Assembly (NCBI RefSeq): GCF_002563695.1
Contig: NZ_PDJI01000004.1
Location: 2,728,001 to 2,792,000 of the forward strand
Source: Georgenia soli
Lineage (GTDB): Bacteria; Actinomycetota; Actinomycetes; Actinomycetales; Actinomycetaceae
Length of the DNA stretch: 64,000 nucleotides
Direction: 5' to 3'
Shown here: in pieces, positions 7,978-15,936 of the stretch
Position numbering within the stretch: the stretch's first letter is position 1
Layout of the letters: every line of letters starts with the position of its first letter
The notes under the pieces: generated by a model
The model's input: only the letters and a program-made list of their open reading frames with translations
Database searches by the model: none
What the model was told of the DNA's origin: nothing
Translations under genes and position numbers: made by a program

Positions 7978-8598
7978 TCAGGACTCCTTGAGCGCGATGG
8001 CCTCGACGCCGTTCGCGAGCCGCTCGAAGGCGTCCGCCGCCTCCTCCAGCGCGTCGAGGACACCCTTGACCTTGATGATCGTGATCGGGTCTTCCTCGTG
8101 GTCGAACAGGTCCGCGACCAGGCGCCGGTAGGCACGGTCGGCCCGCCGCTCGAGCCGGTCGACCTCGACCCAGTACTCGCGCAGGTCGGTCATCGAGCGC
8201 AGGCGCGGCATGGCCTCCGCCGTCAGCTCGGCGCACCGGCGCAGCACGGCGACGAGGTCGGCGACGCCGGTGGGCAGCACCCCGACCTTGTACAGCACCA
8301 TGAGGTCGCCGGCCTCGTCGATGGCGTCCATGCAGTCGTCGATGCCGTTGGCGAGGGCGTGCATGTCGTCCCGGTCGAACGGCGTGACGAAGGTCTGGTT
8401 GAGGCGGCTGAGGAAGTCACGCGTGCTCTCGTCCGCGTCGTGCTCCACCTGGTGCAGCTTCTCGGCCAGCTGCACCCGCTGGGTGCGGTCCGCGCCGAGC
8501 ATGCGGACGAGGAGGTCGGCGCCGCGCACGAGGTGCCCGGCGCTGGTGGCCAGCAGATCGAAGAAGGCGCCGTCCTGGGGGGTGAGGCGGAATCGCAC
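7978..8598 (-). CDS. DUF47 (PhoU-like) Pit accessory protein
   Basis: A 206-aa all-helical protein of the DUF47/TIGR00153 family, distantly related to PhoU and almost always encoded beside Pit transporters, where it is thought to modulate phosphate transport. Family patterns include LVRMLGADRTQRVQLAEKLH, the HDADESTRDFLSRLNQTFVTPFDRDD segment and DIDDCMDAIDEAG-type acidic helices that could bind metal. GTG at 8598 is preferred because GGGAG lies upstream and it gives the normal family length; a much longer open frame upstream has no support. It is the first gene of a two-gene operon with pit. Phased Pho-box-like repeats lie in its 5' region. Confidence 0.88.
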   Translation of the reverse strand: MRFRLTPQDGAFFDLLATSAGHLVRGADLLVRMLGADRTQRVQLAEKLHQVEHDADESTRDFLSRLNQTFVTPFDRDDMHALANGIDDCMDAIDEAGDLMVLYKVGVLPTGVADLVAVLRRCAELTAEAMPRLRSMTDLREYWVEVDRLERRADRAYRRLVADLFDHEEDPITIIKVKGVLDALEEAADAFERLANGVEAIALKES

Positions 8599-8605
8599 CG
8601 ATGCT

Positions 8606-8654
8606 CCCGGGTGACGTGGACATGACCGCCGGGTGAACCGGCGGTCCCAATCTA
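8606..8654 (-). promoter_or_regulatory. Possible Pho-box repeats and -10 upstream of DUF47-pit
   Basis: On the minus strand a -10-like TAGATT (8649-8654) is followed by three 11-bp-phased units: GTTCACCCGGC (8628-8638), GGTCATGTCCA (8617-8627) and CGTCACCCGGG (8606-8616). Only the first is a full match to the Pho-box core. The repeats lie downstream of the -10, a position that would block rather than activate. Confidence 0.4.
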
Positions 8655-8659
8655 GGCCA

Positions 8660-9060
8660 GGAGCGGGCAGGCCCCGGAACGGCGCCTCGGCTCGCCTGAC
8701 GCGCACGGGAGCGTGTCCTTGAGCACACTGGGTCGTCGGAGCCGCACGAGGCTGACGAATCCGCGTCGCGACGAGGTTGAGGAAATGGTTCTGGAACGGC
8801 CCGTGGCGAACCAGAATCGCCATCTCGTTCCGCCGTACGTGACCCGCCGTACGTGACCCGCCGTGCGGGGCGCCCGGGGAGGTGAAGGCCCCGAAGGGGA
8901 AGATGAGGACGCCGGGCCGGAGAGCGCCAGTCGGCGCGAAGGCCGCTCGTGGCGGCTTGTGTTGGAGCCCGGGGCTTTCGCGACCCGACGTCACGCACCA
9001 CTGTACGGCAGGGGTTCGGCGCCCGCGCAACCGCAGAGGTGAGCTGTGGACGGCCGACGG
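8660..9060. other. Non-coding interval between DUF47 and glnR
   Basis: About 0.5 kb without a convincing gene. It holds a 14-bp unit CCGCCGTACGTGAC twice in tandem (8830-8843, 8844-8857) plus a partial third copy, and short TTCTGG/CCAGAA inverted arms (8789-8816). Open frames here have no recognisable domain or ribosome site. It may be decayed sequence. Confidence 0.5.
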
Positions 9061-9072
9061 CGAAGCCGCAGG

Positions 9073-9160
9073 CCAGCGGGTCAGCGGCCGGCGGGCCGTC
9101 CGCCGGCGACCCGCAGCCAGCGCGTCAGTGGCCGGAGGACCGCCCGCCGGCGACCGCGTC
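9073..9160. repeat. 44-bp tandem duplication over the 3' end of glnR
   Basis: CCAGCGGGTCAG... at 9073-9116 and CCAGCGCGTCAG... at 9117-9160 are two 44-bp units with five mismatches in their first 39 positions. The second unit spans the glnR stop and last codons, so the spacer copy is a duplicated gene 3' end. Confidence 0.75.
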
Positions 9161-9838
9161 GCGCCCCCGCGGGTCGAACCGGTAGCCGACGTTGCGCACC
9201 GTCCCGATCAGCTGGTCGTGCTCGCTGCCCAGCTTCGCGCGCAGGCGCCGGACGTGGACGTCGACCGTGCGCGTGCCGCCGAAGTAGTCGTAGCCCCAGA
9301 CCTCCTGGAGCAGCTGCGCCCGCGAGAGCACCCGGCCGGGGTTCTGCGCGAGGTGGCGCAGGAGCTCGAACTCCTTGTAGGTCAGGTCGAGCGCCCGGCC
9401 GCGGACCCGGGCCGTGTAGGCGGAGGCGTCGATCACCAGGTCACCGACCTCAACCCGCTCGGAGGAGCCGTGCGCCTGCGGGGCCGGCTGCTCGGCCTCG
9501 GCGATCATCCGCAGCCGCGCCTCCACCTCCGCCGGCCCGGCGCTCGCCAGCACGACGTCCGCGGCGCCCCAGGTGCGCGAGACCGCGGTGAAGCCGCCCT
9601 CGGCCAGGACGAGCAGCACGGGCGGGGCGCCCATCGGCCCGCTGAGGGTCCGGCACAACGCCCGCGCGGCCACCAGGTCCGTCCGGGCGTCCAGCAGGAC
9701 GGCCGCCACGCCGTCGTGCTCGACGAGCGCCGACGGCGACATCGGCGCCACTCGCACGTGGTGGGCGAGAAGGGTGAGGGCGGGCAGCACGCGGGCCGCA
9801 CCGTCCGGTTCGGCGGTGAGCATCACCAGGTCCGCCAC
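9125..9838 (-). CDS. glnR: GlnR-like orphan OmpR-family response regulator
   Basis: A 237-aa transcription factor with an atypical receiver domain (residues 1-115) and an OmpR winged-helix domain (about 128-228). The receiver lacks the usual N-terminal acidic pair but keeps Asp50 in VLLDARTDL, as GlnR does. Segments such as VLPALTLLAHHVRVAP and VLAEGGFTAVSRTWGAAD match actinobacterial GlnR closely. The DNA-binding part has LTYKEFELLRHLAQNPGR and GGTRTVDVHVRRLRAKLG. GlnR is the global regulator of nitrogen assimilation and in some genera also of carbon uptake. No sensor kinase lies next to it. GTG at 9838 follows GAGGAGGGG, with a TAGAGT -10 at 9865-9870. In mycobacteria glnR also lies near phosphate genes, so the location is conserved. 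Confidence 0.88.
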   Translation of the reverse strand: MADLVMLTAEPDGAARVLPALTLLAHHVRVAPMSPSALVEHDGVAAVLLDARTDLVAARALCRTLSGPMGAPPVLLVLAEGGFTAVSRTWGAADVVLASAGPAEVEARLRMIAEAEQPAPQAHGSSERVEVGDLVIDASAYTARVRGRALDLTYKEFELLRHLAQNPGRVLSRAQLLQEVWGYDYFGGTRTVDVHVRRLRAKLGSEHDQLIGTVRNVGYRFDPRGRDAVAGGRSSGH

Positions 9839-9918
9839 AGGGTCCCCTCCTCACGGGTGAGCACACTCTAACGGCGCCGCCGGGGCCGCCCCGCGCCGAC
9901 CGCCCCGGCTCCATCTGC

Positions 9919-9924
9919 AACAAT
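9919..9924 (+). promoter_or_regulatory. -10-like AACAAT of a leaderless leader ORF
   Basis: AACAAT ends 6 nt before the GTG at 9931, the spacing seen at other leaderless starts in this window. Confidence 0.35.
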
Positions 9925-9930
9925 CGCCGG

Positions 9931-9993
9931 GTGATCACCGCCGCCCCGTCCCGTCCGGGCGGCGCGGCGACCCCACCCGGGACCCGCCGATGA
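9931..9993 (+). CDS. Possible 20-codon leaderless leader ORF
   Basis: GTG at 9931 opens a 20-codon frame (VITAAPSRPGG-start, two arginines at the end) whose TGA overlaps the ATG of the next gene in ATGA. A -10-like hexamer stands 6 nt before it. No family is recognisable. It could couple translation of the membrane protein to its own translation. Short length makes chance likely, so confidence is low. Confidence 0.3.
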   Translation: MITAAPSRPGGAATPPGTRR

Positions 9994-10715
9994 TGAGTGC
10001 CCCGACCCGGGCCGTGCTCACCGCGGTCGGCGCCGCCACGGTCGCGCTCTCGGGCTACCTGTCCCAGGACGTCCTCACCGGCGTCGTCCTCGCCCTCGGC
10101 CTCGTCTTCGCGGCCGGCTGGCCGCGCCTGCTCTCCCTGCCGACCGCACGCGGCGGCAGCCTGGTCATCGCGCTGACCGCCCTGGCCGCCGTCGTCGTCG
10201 TCCGCCTCACCTCGCTGGGTGACCTCGCCCTCGTCATGGGGCTCGCGGTCGTGGCCGCCTTCGTCCACCAGATGCTCCGGCGCGACGGCCGCCCCCGGCT
10301 CGTGGAGTCGGTGGCCGGGGTGGTCTCGGGTGCCGTCGTGGTGACGTCGGCCGCGGGCTGGCTCGCCGTCGAGGGCGACGACGTCACCGCGGCGCTGGTC
10401 GTCACGGCCGCGGCGACGATCGCCGCCGCGGCCGCCGTCACCGCCGTGCCGGCGCCGACCCGGCTCGTGGCCGTGCTGGCGACCGTCGCCGGGGGAGGGG
10501 TCGGCCTGCTGACCGGTGCCCTGCTCGGCGGCGTGGGCCCGGTCCCCGGGCTGCTCGTGGGGCTCGCGGCCGGGATCCTCACGGCCGCGCTCCACATCCT
10601 CTTCGGCCGCTTCCCGGCCTCCCGCCGGGTGCGCCCCGCGCTGGCCGCCGGGCTGCTCCTGGTGCTCGCCTCCGGCGTGCCCGTCTACCTGGTCAGCCGC
10701 CTGCTCAGCACGTGA
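9990..10715 (+). CDS. Hypothetical polytopic membrane protein
   Basis: A 241-aa protein, very rich in Ala, Val, Leu and Gly, with about six to seven predicted membrane spans. They lie roughly at residues 7-40, 55-73, 75-92, 105-123, 127-150, 155-195 and 217-236. Basic residues between spans (MLRRDGRPR, ASRRVR) give a positive-inside pattern. No catalytic motif or named family is recognised. Two adjacent ATG codons (9990 and 9993) could start it; the first overlaps the stop of a putative leader ORF. It is divergent from glnR and is followed after 26 bp by the nitrobindin gene, which has its own promoter-like hexamer. Confidence 0.7.
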   Translation: MMSAPTRAVLTAVGAATVALSGYLSQDVLTGVVLALGLVFAAGWPRLLSLPTARGGSLVIALTALAAVVVVRLTSLGDLALVMGLAVVAAFVHQMLRRDGRPRLVESVAGVVSGAVVVTSAAGWLAVEGDDVTAALVVTAAATIAAAAAVTAVPAPTRLVAVLATVAGGGVGLLTGALLGGVGPVPGLLVGLAAGILTAALHILFGRFPASRRVRPALAAGLLLVLASGVPVYLVSRLLST

Positions 10716-10729
10716 GCCCCGGCGACGGC

Positions 10730-10735
10730 TAGCCT
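10730..10735 (+). promoter_or_regulatory. Leaderless-type -10 TAGCCT of the nitrobindin gene
   Basis: TAGCCT, then exactly 6 nt, then ATG at 10742. No Shine-Dalgarno is possible in that space, so the mRNA probably begins at the start codon. Confidence 0.55.
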
Positions 10736-10741
10736 GGCCGT

Positions 10742-11362
10742 ATGCCGTTCCAGCTCCCTGACGACCTCGCTCCCGAGTGCTACCCGCTCGCCTGGCTCCT
10801 CGGCACGTGGCGCGGCTTCGGCATGCTCGGGTACCCCGGCGTGCCGGAGACCCCGTTCGTGCAGCAGGTCGTGTTCGACCACGACGGCGGCCCCTACCTG
10901 CGCTCGACCTCCACCATCCACCTGGCCGACCCCGAGGGCTCCCGCCCCATCGCCCGGGAGATGACCGGGCACGAGGGGGCGGCCGCCCTGGTCCCCGGGC
11001 AGCTGTGGTCCACCGAGACCTCCTACTGGCGACCCGTCCCCGCGGAGGCGCAGCGCACCGCGGCCGCGGAGGGGAACGGCGCCCGGACGGGAGCCGGTGC
11101 CCCCGCGCCCGGGCCGACCGACCTCGAGGTGCTCGTGGCGGACCCCGCCGGCCAGATCGCCGTGTACGTCGGCGCCGTGCGGGGCCCGCGGATCGAGCTG
11201 TCCACGGACGCCGTCGTGCGGACCGCGACCGCCGCAGAGATGAGCGGCGCCACCCGCATGTACGGCCTCGTGCAGCGGGACCTCATGTGGGCCATGGACC
11301 TCGCGGCGTTCGGCCACGAGCTGCAGTCCTACGCGTCGGGCCGCCTGAGCCGGGAGGAGTGA
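10742..11362 (+). CDS. Nitrobindin-like heme-binding FABP-family protein
   Basis: A 206-aa beta-barrel protein of the DUF1794/THAP4-nitrobindin family. The N-terminal GTWRGFG (about residues 21-27) is the family G-x-W-x-G-x-G signature. The C-terminal DLAAFGHELQSYASGRLSR contains the conserved His that would be the proximal heme ligand. Bacterial nitrobindins bind ferric heme and isomerise peroxynitrite to nitrate. A Gly/Ala/Pro-rich insert near residues 108-122 makes it longer than the minimal family member. Its stop (11360-11362) is one base from the ATG of the ygfZ-like gene, so the two form an operon, a conserved pairing in actinobacteria. Confidence 0.85.
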   Translation: MPFQLPDDLAPECYPLAWLLGTWRGFGMLGYPGVPETPFVQQVVFDHDGGPYLRSTSTIHLADPEGSRPIAREMTGHEGAAALVPGQLWSTETSYWRPVPAEAQRTAAAEGNGARTGAGAPAPGPTDLEVLVADPAGQIAVYVGAVRGPRIELSTDAVVRTATAAEMSGATRMYGLVQRDLMWAMDLAAFGHELQSYASGRLSREE

Positions 11363-11363
11363 G

Positions 11364-12530
11364 ATGACCACCACGGACAACACGTCGGCCGAGGAGACCG
11401 GCTACCGCAGCCCGCTGCTCTCCCGCCCGGGCGCCGTCGCCGACTCCGGCCCGGACGCGGGCGTCGCCCTGCACTACGGCGACCCCGTCCACGAGCAGCG
11501 CGCGCTCGCCCGCGGCGAGGGGATCGTCGACCTCTCCCACCTCGGCGTGGTCACGGTCTCCGGCCCCGACCGCATCAGCTGGCTGAACACCCTGAGCTCC
11601 CAGCTGCTGGCCGGCCTCGAGGCCGGGGTCCCCACCGAGATGCTCCTGCTGGACGTCAACGGTCACGTCGAGCACGCCCCCGCCGTCCAGGACGACGGCG
11701 AGCGCACCTGGCTGATCACCGAGGCGGGCGACGCCGACCCCCTCGCCGCCTTCCTGGACTCCATGCGGTTCATGCTCCGCGTCGAGGTGGCCCGACCCGA
11801 CGACGTCGCCGTGGTCGGCACCGCCGCCGGCGGCTGGGCGAAGATCGCCGACCACCCGGCCCACCTGCTCACCTGGCAGGACCCGTGGCCGCGGACCGCG
11901 CCCGGCTCCACCCACTACGGGCCGCCGGACGCCGAGCACCCCGGCGTCGAGATCCACCGCGCGCTCTCGCTCGTCCGCCGGGACGCGCTGACCGCCGTCG
12001 TGCAGGCCTTCTGCGCCCCGACGGCGGAGCCGCCCGCCCGCCCGGGCCGCCTCGCGGGGACCTGGGCCTGGGAGGCCCTGCGCGTGGAGGCGTGGCGCCC
12101 CCGCCTCGCCCGCGAGGTCGACGAGCGGACGATCCCGCACGAGCTCGACTGGCTGCGCACCGGCGTGCACCTGAACAAGGGCTGCTACCGCGGGCAGGAG
12201 ACCATCGCCCGCGTGGTCAACCTCGGCCGCCCGCCGCGCCGGCTGGTCATGCTGCACCTGGACGGCTCCGAGCACTTCCTGCCCCGTCCCGGCGACGAGG
12301 TCACCCACGGGGAGAAGGTCGTGGGGCGGCTGACCACCGTGGTCCGGCACGAGGAGCTCGGGCCGGTGGCGCTCGCCGTCGTCAAGCGGAACGTGCCCGC
12401 CGACGCGACCCTGACCGCGGGCGGCGTCGCAGCGGCCCAGGAGATCGTCGTCGGGACCGAGGGCGTCACCGACGTCCGGCCCGCCGAGCGCCCCGGGGCC
12501 GGGCTGCGCCGCCGCGACCTGCGCAGATGA
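11364..12530 (+). CDS. ygfZ: YgfZ/GcvT-like folate-binding protein
   Basis: A 388-aa protein of the YgfZ (COG0354) family, tetrahydrofolate-binding proteins related to the glycine-cleavage T-protein that help make or repair Fe-S clusters. The diagnostic motif K-G-C-Y-x-G-Q-E is present as NKGCYRGQETIARV near residue 270, including the Cys needed for function in E. coli. The N-terminal half has the GcvT fold pattern GIVDLSHLGVVTVSGPDRISWLN. Unlike GcvT it has no companion gcvH or gcvP nearby. The start is one base after the nitrobindin stop and the end overlaps the next gene in ATGA. An arginine-rich tail closes the protein. Confidence 0.88.
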   Translation: MTTTDNTSAEETGYRSPLLSRPGAVADSGPDAGVALHYGDPVHEQRALARGEGIVDLSHLGVVTVSGPDRISWLNTLSSQLLAGLEAGVPTEMLLLDVNGHVEHAPAVQDDGERTWLITEAGDADPLAAFLDSMRFMLRVEVARPDDVAVVGTAAGGWAKIADHPAHLLTWQDPWPRTAPGSTHYGPPDAEHPGVEIHRALSLVRRDALTAVVQAFCAPTAEPPARPGRLAGTWAWEALRVEAWRPRLAREVDERTIPHELDWLRTGVHLNKGCYRGQETIARVVNLGRPPRRLVMLHLDGSEHFLPRPGDEVTHGEKVVGRLTTVVRHEELGPVALAVVKRNVPADATLTAGGVAAAQEIVVGTEGVTDVRPAERPGAGLRRRDLRR

Positions 12531-13696
12531 GCGCCCGCCCGGCGAGGGCGGCCAGACTCGTCGCGGCCGCCGTCGGGCGCGGCATGGACGTGCGGCGCTG
12601 GCGCGTCGTGCTGCGCCTCCAGGCGCGCCAGGGCTGGCGCCGGGTCCGGGACGCCTTCGTCCCGATCCTCACCGCGTCGCTCGCCGCCGGCCTGGCGTAC
12701 CTGGTCTCCGGGTCGCTGCTGGGCCACCAGCTCCCGCTGTTCGCCGCGGTCGCGGCGTGGGTCTGCCTGGGGTTCCACCCCGACCGCCAGCTGCGCCGGG
12801 TCGCCGAGATGGGCGCCGGGGTCACCCTCGGGGTGGGCCTGGGCGAGGTCTTCGCCATCCTCTTCGGCTCCGGGCCGGTGCAGATCTTCGGGGTCCTGCT
12901 GCTCTCGGCGCTGACGGCCCGGTTCCTCGACCGCGGGCAGCTGTTCACCACTCAGGCGGGGGTGCAGTCGATCGTCGTGGTCGCGATGCCGGCCGCCATG
13001 TTCACCGACGGGGCGGTCGGGCGCTGGTCCGACGCCCTGGTCGGCGCGGCGCTGGCCCTGCTGGTGACGGCTCTGCTGCCGGGGGACGTCGTGCGCCGCC
13101 CACGCCGGATGGGGCAGGCGGTGCTCTCCGAGCTCGCGACCATGCTCGGCACCCTCGCCCGCGGGCTGCGCTCCGGCGACCCGCAGCTGGCCGCGGACGC
13201 GCTGGCGCAGGGCCGAGGCTCCCAGGGCGGGCTCGACGCGTGGGTCACCGCCGTGCGGAGCGCGCGGGAGGTGGTGCAGGTCAACCCGGCGCTGCGGGCC
13301 GAGCGTGCCACCATCGCGGAGCTCGGCCGCGTCAGCACGCTCGCGGACCGTGCCATGCGCAACGCCCGGGTGGTGTGCCGGCGCGCCGTGGTGGCGATCG
13401 AGGAGGACGGGCCGTCCCCGGACATCGCCGACCAGGTCGAGACCATCACGGTGGCGTTGAACTCGCTCGCCGCCGCCATCGGCAGCGGCGACCCGCCCGA
13501 GCACGCCCGGGCCACCCTCGTGCGTGTCTCCGGCGAGCTCGTCCCCGTGCTGCACGCGTCGGAGGGCTGGCGCAAGCAGACGCTGGTCTCGCTGCTGCGG
13601 TCGCTGGTGGTGGACTCGCTGCAGATGACCGGCATGTCACGCGGGCAGGCCATGGGGCAGCTCCCGGAGGGGGACTCCGCCCCGGCCGACGGCTAG
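12527..13696 (+). CDS. FUSC/aromatic-acid-exporter-like membrane protein
   Basis: A 389-aa protein with a short basic N-terminus, a membrane block of about five to six hydrophobic segments (roughly residues 45-185) and a long soluble helical C-terminal half. This resembles the FUSC-like/DUF939 family, distant relatives of AaeB-type efflux proteins and YgaH-type membrane proteins. Typical strings include PILTASLAAGLAYLVSGSLLGHQLPLFAAVAAW and TTQAGVQSIVVVAMP. Substrate and direction of transport are unknown. The ATG overlaps the ygfZ stop by four bases, so it is the third gene of the nitrobindin-ygfZ operon. A 38-bp tandem duplication lies just downstream. Confidence 0.75.
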   Translation: MSARPARAARLVAAAVGRGMDVRRWRVVLRLQARQGWRRVRDAFVPILTASLAAGLAYLVSGSLLGHQLPLFAAVAAWVCLGFHPDRQLRRVAEMGAGVTLGVGLGEVFAILFGSGPVQIFGVLLLSALTARFLDRGQLFTTQAGVQSIVVVAMPAAMFTDGAVGRWSDALVGAALALLVTALLPGDVVRRPRRMGQAVLSELATMLGTLARGLRSGDPQLAADALAQGRGSQGGLDAWVTAVRSAREVVQVNPALRAERATIAELGRVSTLADRAMRNARVVCRRAVVAIEEDGPSPDIADQVETITVALNSLAAAIGSGDPPEHARATLVRVSGELVPVLHASEGWRKQTLVSLLRSLVVDSLQMTGMSRGQAMGQLPEGDSAPADG

Positions 13697-13707
13697 ACCG
13701 CCGGCTC

Positions 13708-13783
13708 GGCACCGTCGGGGAGGCTCGGCACGGTCAGGCCGGCACGGCACCGCCGGGGAGGCTCGGCACGATCAGGCCAGCAC
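13708..13783. repeat. 38-bp tandem duplication over the 3' end of the Rieske gene
   Basis: Two head-to-tail 38-bp units (13708-13745 and 13746-13783) differ at about four positions. The second includes the Rieske stop codon at 13772-13774, so the first is a duplicate of the gene's 3' end placed in the convergent spacer. Confidence 0.8.
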
Positions 13784-14206
13784 CACGTCGCCGTCGACGA
13801 CCGTCACCGGCACGGGCGGCAGCGGACGCTCGGCCGGGCCGCGGACCACGCTGCCGTCGGCGAAGGAGAACTCCGAGCCGTGGCAGGGGCAGGTGATGTC
13901 CTGCTGGCCGATCTGGACGACGCAGCCCTGGTGGGTGCACACGCCGCTGAACGCCTTGGCGGTGCCCTGCTCCGGCTGCACCACGACGACGGAGGCGCCC
14001 TTCACCTCCAGGACGACGCCGGAGCCCACGGGGACGTCCGCGAGGCTCATCAGCCTGGTCCCCGCCGCGGAGGGCGGGGGAGTGGCGCGGGAGTCGGAGG
14101 TGCCACCGCCACCGCCGCACGCGGCGAGCAGCGGGACCGAGAGCAGTCCGGTGCCGGCCAGCAGCACGCTGCGACGGGCCGGGCCGTTCGAAGGGGTGAG
14201 GTCCAC
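13772..14206 (-). CDS. Secreted Rieske [2Fe-2S] protein
   Basis: A 144-aa exported Rieske protein. The N-terminus has a twin-arginine motif (ARRSVLLAG) and a hydrophobic stretch ending in LLAAC with Cys30, so it looks like a Tat-exported lipoprotein. The cluster-binding boxes are CTHQGC (Cys90, His92, Cys95) and CPCHGS (Cys106, Cys108, His109). The ligands would be Cys90, His92, Cys106 and His109, with a Cys95-Cys108 disulfide. The Gly-rich spacer and Thr/Pro region separate anchor and domain. Being standalone, it is probably a small electron carrier rather than part of a bc complex; its partner is unknown. GTG at 14206 is in frame with the signal; a nearby ATG is out of frame. Confidence 0.9.
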   Translation of the reverse strand: MDLTPSNGPARRSVLLAGTGLLSVPLLAACGGGGGTSDSRATPPPSAAGTRLMSLADVPVGSGVVLEVKGASVVVVQPEQGTAKAFSGVCTHQGCVVQIGQQDITCPCHGSEFSFADGSVVRGPAERPLPPVPVTVVDGDVVLA

Positions 14207-14283
14207 CCGTCCATAGTGCCCTGCCGCAGCTCCGTGGCGCCCGGCCGCGGCGGCGCAGCGCCCCGGCCGCGACCGGCGCTCGT

Positions 14284-14289
14284 TACGCT
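14284..14289 (+). promoter_or_regulatory. Leaderless-type -10 TACGCT of the DUF2516 gene
   Basis: TACGCT is followed by 6 nt and GTG at 14296, matching the leaderless layout found at several other genes here. Confidence 0.5.
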
Positions 14290-14295
14290 GCGGGG

Positions 14296-14628
14296 GTGAT
14301 CGCCAACGTGCAGGTGCTGCTGTTCCTCGTGCTCTCCCTGATCCTCCTCGGGATCGAGCTCTGGGCGCTGGTGGACGCCGCCCGGCGTCCCGCCGGCGCC
14401 TTCACCTACGCGGGCAAGCGCACGAAGAAGTTCTGGGTCCTGCTGACCGGCGCCGGCGTGCTGGTCGGGTTCATCGCGATCCCCCCGCCCCTCGGCCTCG
14501 GCATCTTCGGCACCTTCGCCATGTTCATCGCCGTCGTCCCCGCCGGCGTCTACCTGGCCGACGTCCGGCCCGAGGTCCGCAGCTACGGCGGCGGGCGGCG
14601 GGGCCCGCGCCAGGGCGGCGGCTGGTGA
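14296..14628 (+). CDS. DUF2516 family small membrane protein
   Basis: A 110-aa protein with two to three membrane spans (about residues 4-26, 50-67 and 69-90). Between them is the basic loop [21 protein letters not shown], which is the most conserved part of DUF2516, a family restricted to actinobacteria and of unknown function. The tail is Gly/Arg-rich. A leaderless-type -10 precedes the GTG. The stop overlaps the dtd start in GTGA, so it is translationally coupled to dtd. Confidence 0.8.
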   Translation: MIANVQVLLFLVLSLILLGIELWALVDAARRPAGAFTYAGKRTKKFWVLLTGAGVLVGFIAIPPPLGLGIFGTFAMFIAVVPAGVYLADVRPEVRSYGGGRRGPRQGGGW

Positions 14629-15050
14629 GGGCGGTCCTCCAGCGGGTCACCCGCGCGTCGGTGAGCGTCGGCGGGGAGGTCGTCGGGGCGATCGACCGGC
14701 CCGGCCTGCTGGCTCTCGTCGGCGTCACGCACGACGACGGTCCAGAGCAGGTGGCACGGCTCGCCCGCAAGATCGCGGAGCTGCGCATCCTGCGTGACGA
14801 GCGTTCCGTCGTGGACGACGGTGCCCCCGTGCTCGTCGTCTCCCAGTTCACCCTCTACGCGGACGTGCGCAAGGGCCGCCGGCCCACCTGGAACCAGGCC
14901 GCTCCCGGCGCCGTCGCGGAGCCGCTCGTCGATGCGGTCGCCGACGCCCTGCGCGAGCGGGGCGTCGAGGTGTCCACCGGGCGCTTCGGCGCGGACATGG
15001 CCGTCGAGCTGGTCAACGACGGGCCGGTGACCCTGCTCGTCGAGGTCTGA
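14625..15050 (+). CDS. dtd: D-aminoacyl-tRNA deacylase
   Basis: A 141-aa chiral proofreading enzyme that removes D-amino acids (and glycine from mischarged tRNA-Ala) from tRNA in the cytoplasm. Both family motifs are visible: SQFTLYAD (the S-Q-x-x-L motif, near residues 73-80) and a degenerate C-terminal [10 protein letters not shown] in place of N-x-G-P-V/F-T, with Asn, Gly, Pro and Thr kept. The N-terminal [15 protein letters not shown] is typical. The GTG overlaps the DUF2516 stop by four bases. Length is close to the usual 145 aa. Confidence 0.95.
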   Translation: MRAVLQRVTRASVSVGGEVVGAIDRPGLLALVGVTHDDGPEQVARLARKIAELRILRDERSVVDDGAPVLVVSQFTLYADVRKGRRPTWNQAAPGAVAEPLVDAVADALRERGVEVSTGRFGADMAVELVNDGPVTLLVEV

Positions 15051-15140
15051 CCGGGCGGAGTCGTCCACAGGCACTCGTTGCGCCGGGCACGCCGGTGGAG
15101 AGACGAGGCCGGCCGCGTGCTGACGCGAGAGGATCGGGGC

Positions 15141-15710
15141 ATGAGGATCGAGGCCGTCAGGGGTGACATCACCCGGGAGGACGTCGACGCCGTCGTCAAC
15201 GCCGCCAACTCGTCCCTGCTGGGCGGCGGCGGGGTGGACGGAGCGATCCACCGGGCCGCGGGCCCGGAGCTGCTCGAGGAGTGCATGGAGCTGCGGCGCA
15301 CCGAGCTCCCCGACGGTCTGCCCGTGGGCCGCGCGGTCCCGACTGCCGGGTACCGGCTCCGTGCCCGGTGGGTGATCCACACCGTCGGCCCGAACGCCCG
15401 CCGCGGGGAGACCGACCCGGCCCTGCTCGCGGCCTGCTTCACCAGCTCGCTCGCGGTCGCCGGCGACGTCGGTGCCCCCACCGTCGCCTTCCCGGCCGTC
15501 AGCGCCGGGGCCTACGGGTGGGACGTCGAGGAGGTGGCACGGGTCGCCGTCGGGGCGGTCGGCGCTTTCGCCGCGGCGCAGGAGAACCGGGACGGCTTCG
15601 AGGTCTGCGGCATCGACGTCCGGGACGTCGGCGCCACCCGGGTCGACCTGGTGCGGTTCGTCCTGTTCGACGACCGCGCGCTGGGGGCGTTCAGCCGAGA
15701 GCTGGGGTGA
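15141..15710 (+). CDS. Macrodomain O-acetyl-ADP-ribose deacetylase (MacroD/YmdB-like)
   Basis: A 189-aa single macrodomain. ATG at 15141 gives [23 protein letters not shown], the standard start of this family, and follows a GAGAGGATCGGGG stretch. The motifs [23 protein letters not shown] and [19 protein letters not shown] are the ADP-ribose-binding and catalytic loops of MacroD-type enzymes. They hydrolyse O-acetyl-ADP-ribose and remove mono-ADP-ribose from acidic residues. A longer frame extends upstream without support. It lies 90 bp after dtd with no obvious partner gene. Its cellular target here is unknown. Confidence 0.9.
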   Translation: MRIEAVRGDITREDVDAVVNAANSSLLGGGGVDGAIHRAAGPELLEECMELRRTELPDGLPVGRAVPTAGYRLRARWVIHTVGPNARRGETDPALLAACFTSSLAVAGDVGAPTVAFPAVSAGAYGWDVEEVARVAVGAVGAFAAAQENRDGFEVCGIDVRDVGATRVDLVRFVLFDDRALGAFSRELG

Positions 15711-15936
15711 CCTCTGCCAGCCGCGGCCGGGAGCCGGTCAGCCCGGAGCCGGGACAGCTGCGGCACGGAGGCGTGAGTGTGCCCCCGCGCGCCGCGCGCG
15801 CGAGCGGAGGATGCCGCTTCACGCCGGTGGCGAACACGGGCAGTTCCGCGGCGGTCGCGCCGTTAGCCTTGACGAACGCTGCCCAGACCGGTTGCCGCCG
15901 GGTACTGGCCGAGGCAGCCGCCCGTGAGGAGTGCAC

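Noticed and set aside
8599..9030. N-terminal extension of the DUF47 gene on the minus strand
   Set aside because: It would add 144 non-conserved residues across the promoter-like region; GTG at 8598 gives the normal length with a ribosome site.
15711..15936. ClgR or HspR operator upstream of clpC
   Set aside because: Only loose partial matches near 15855-15875; nothing above chance in this base composition.
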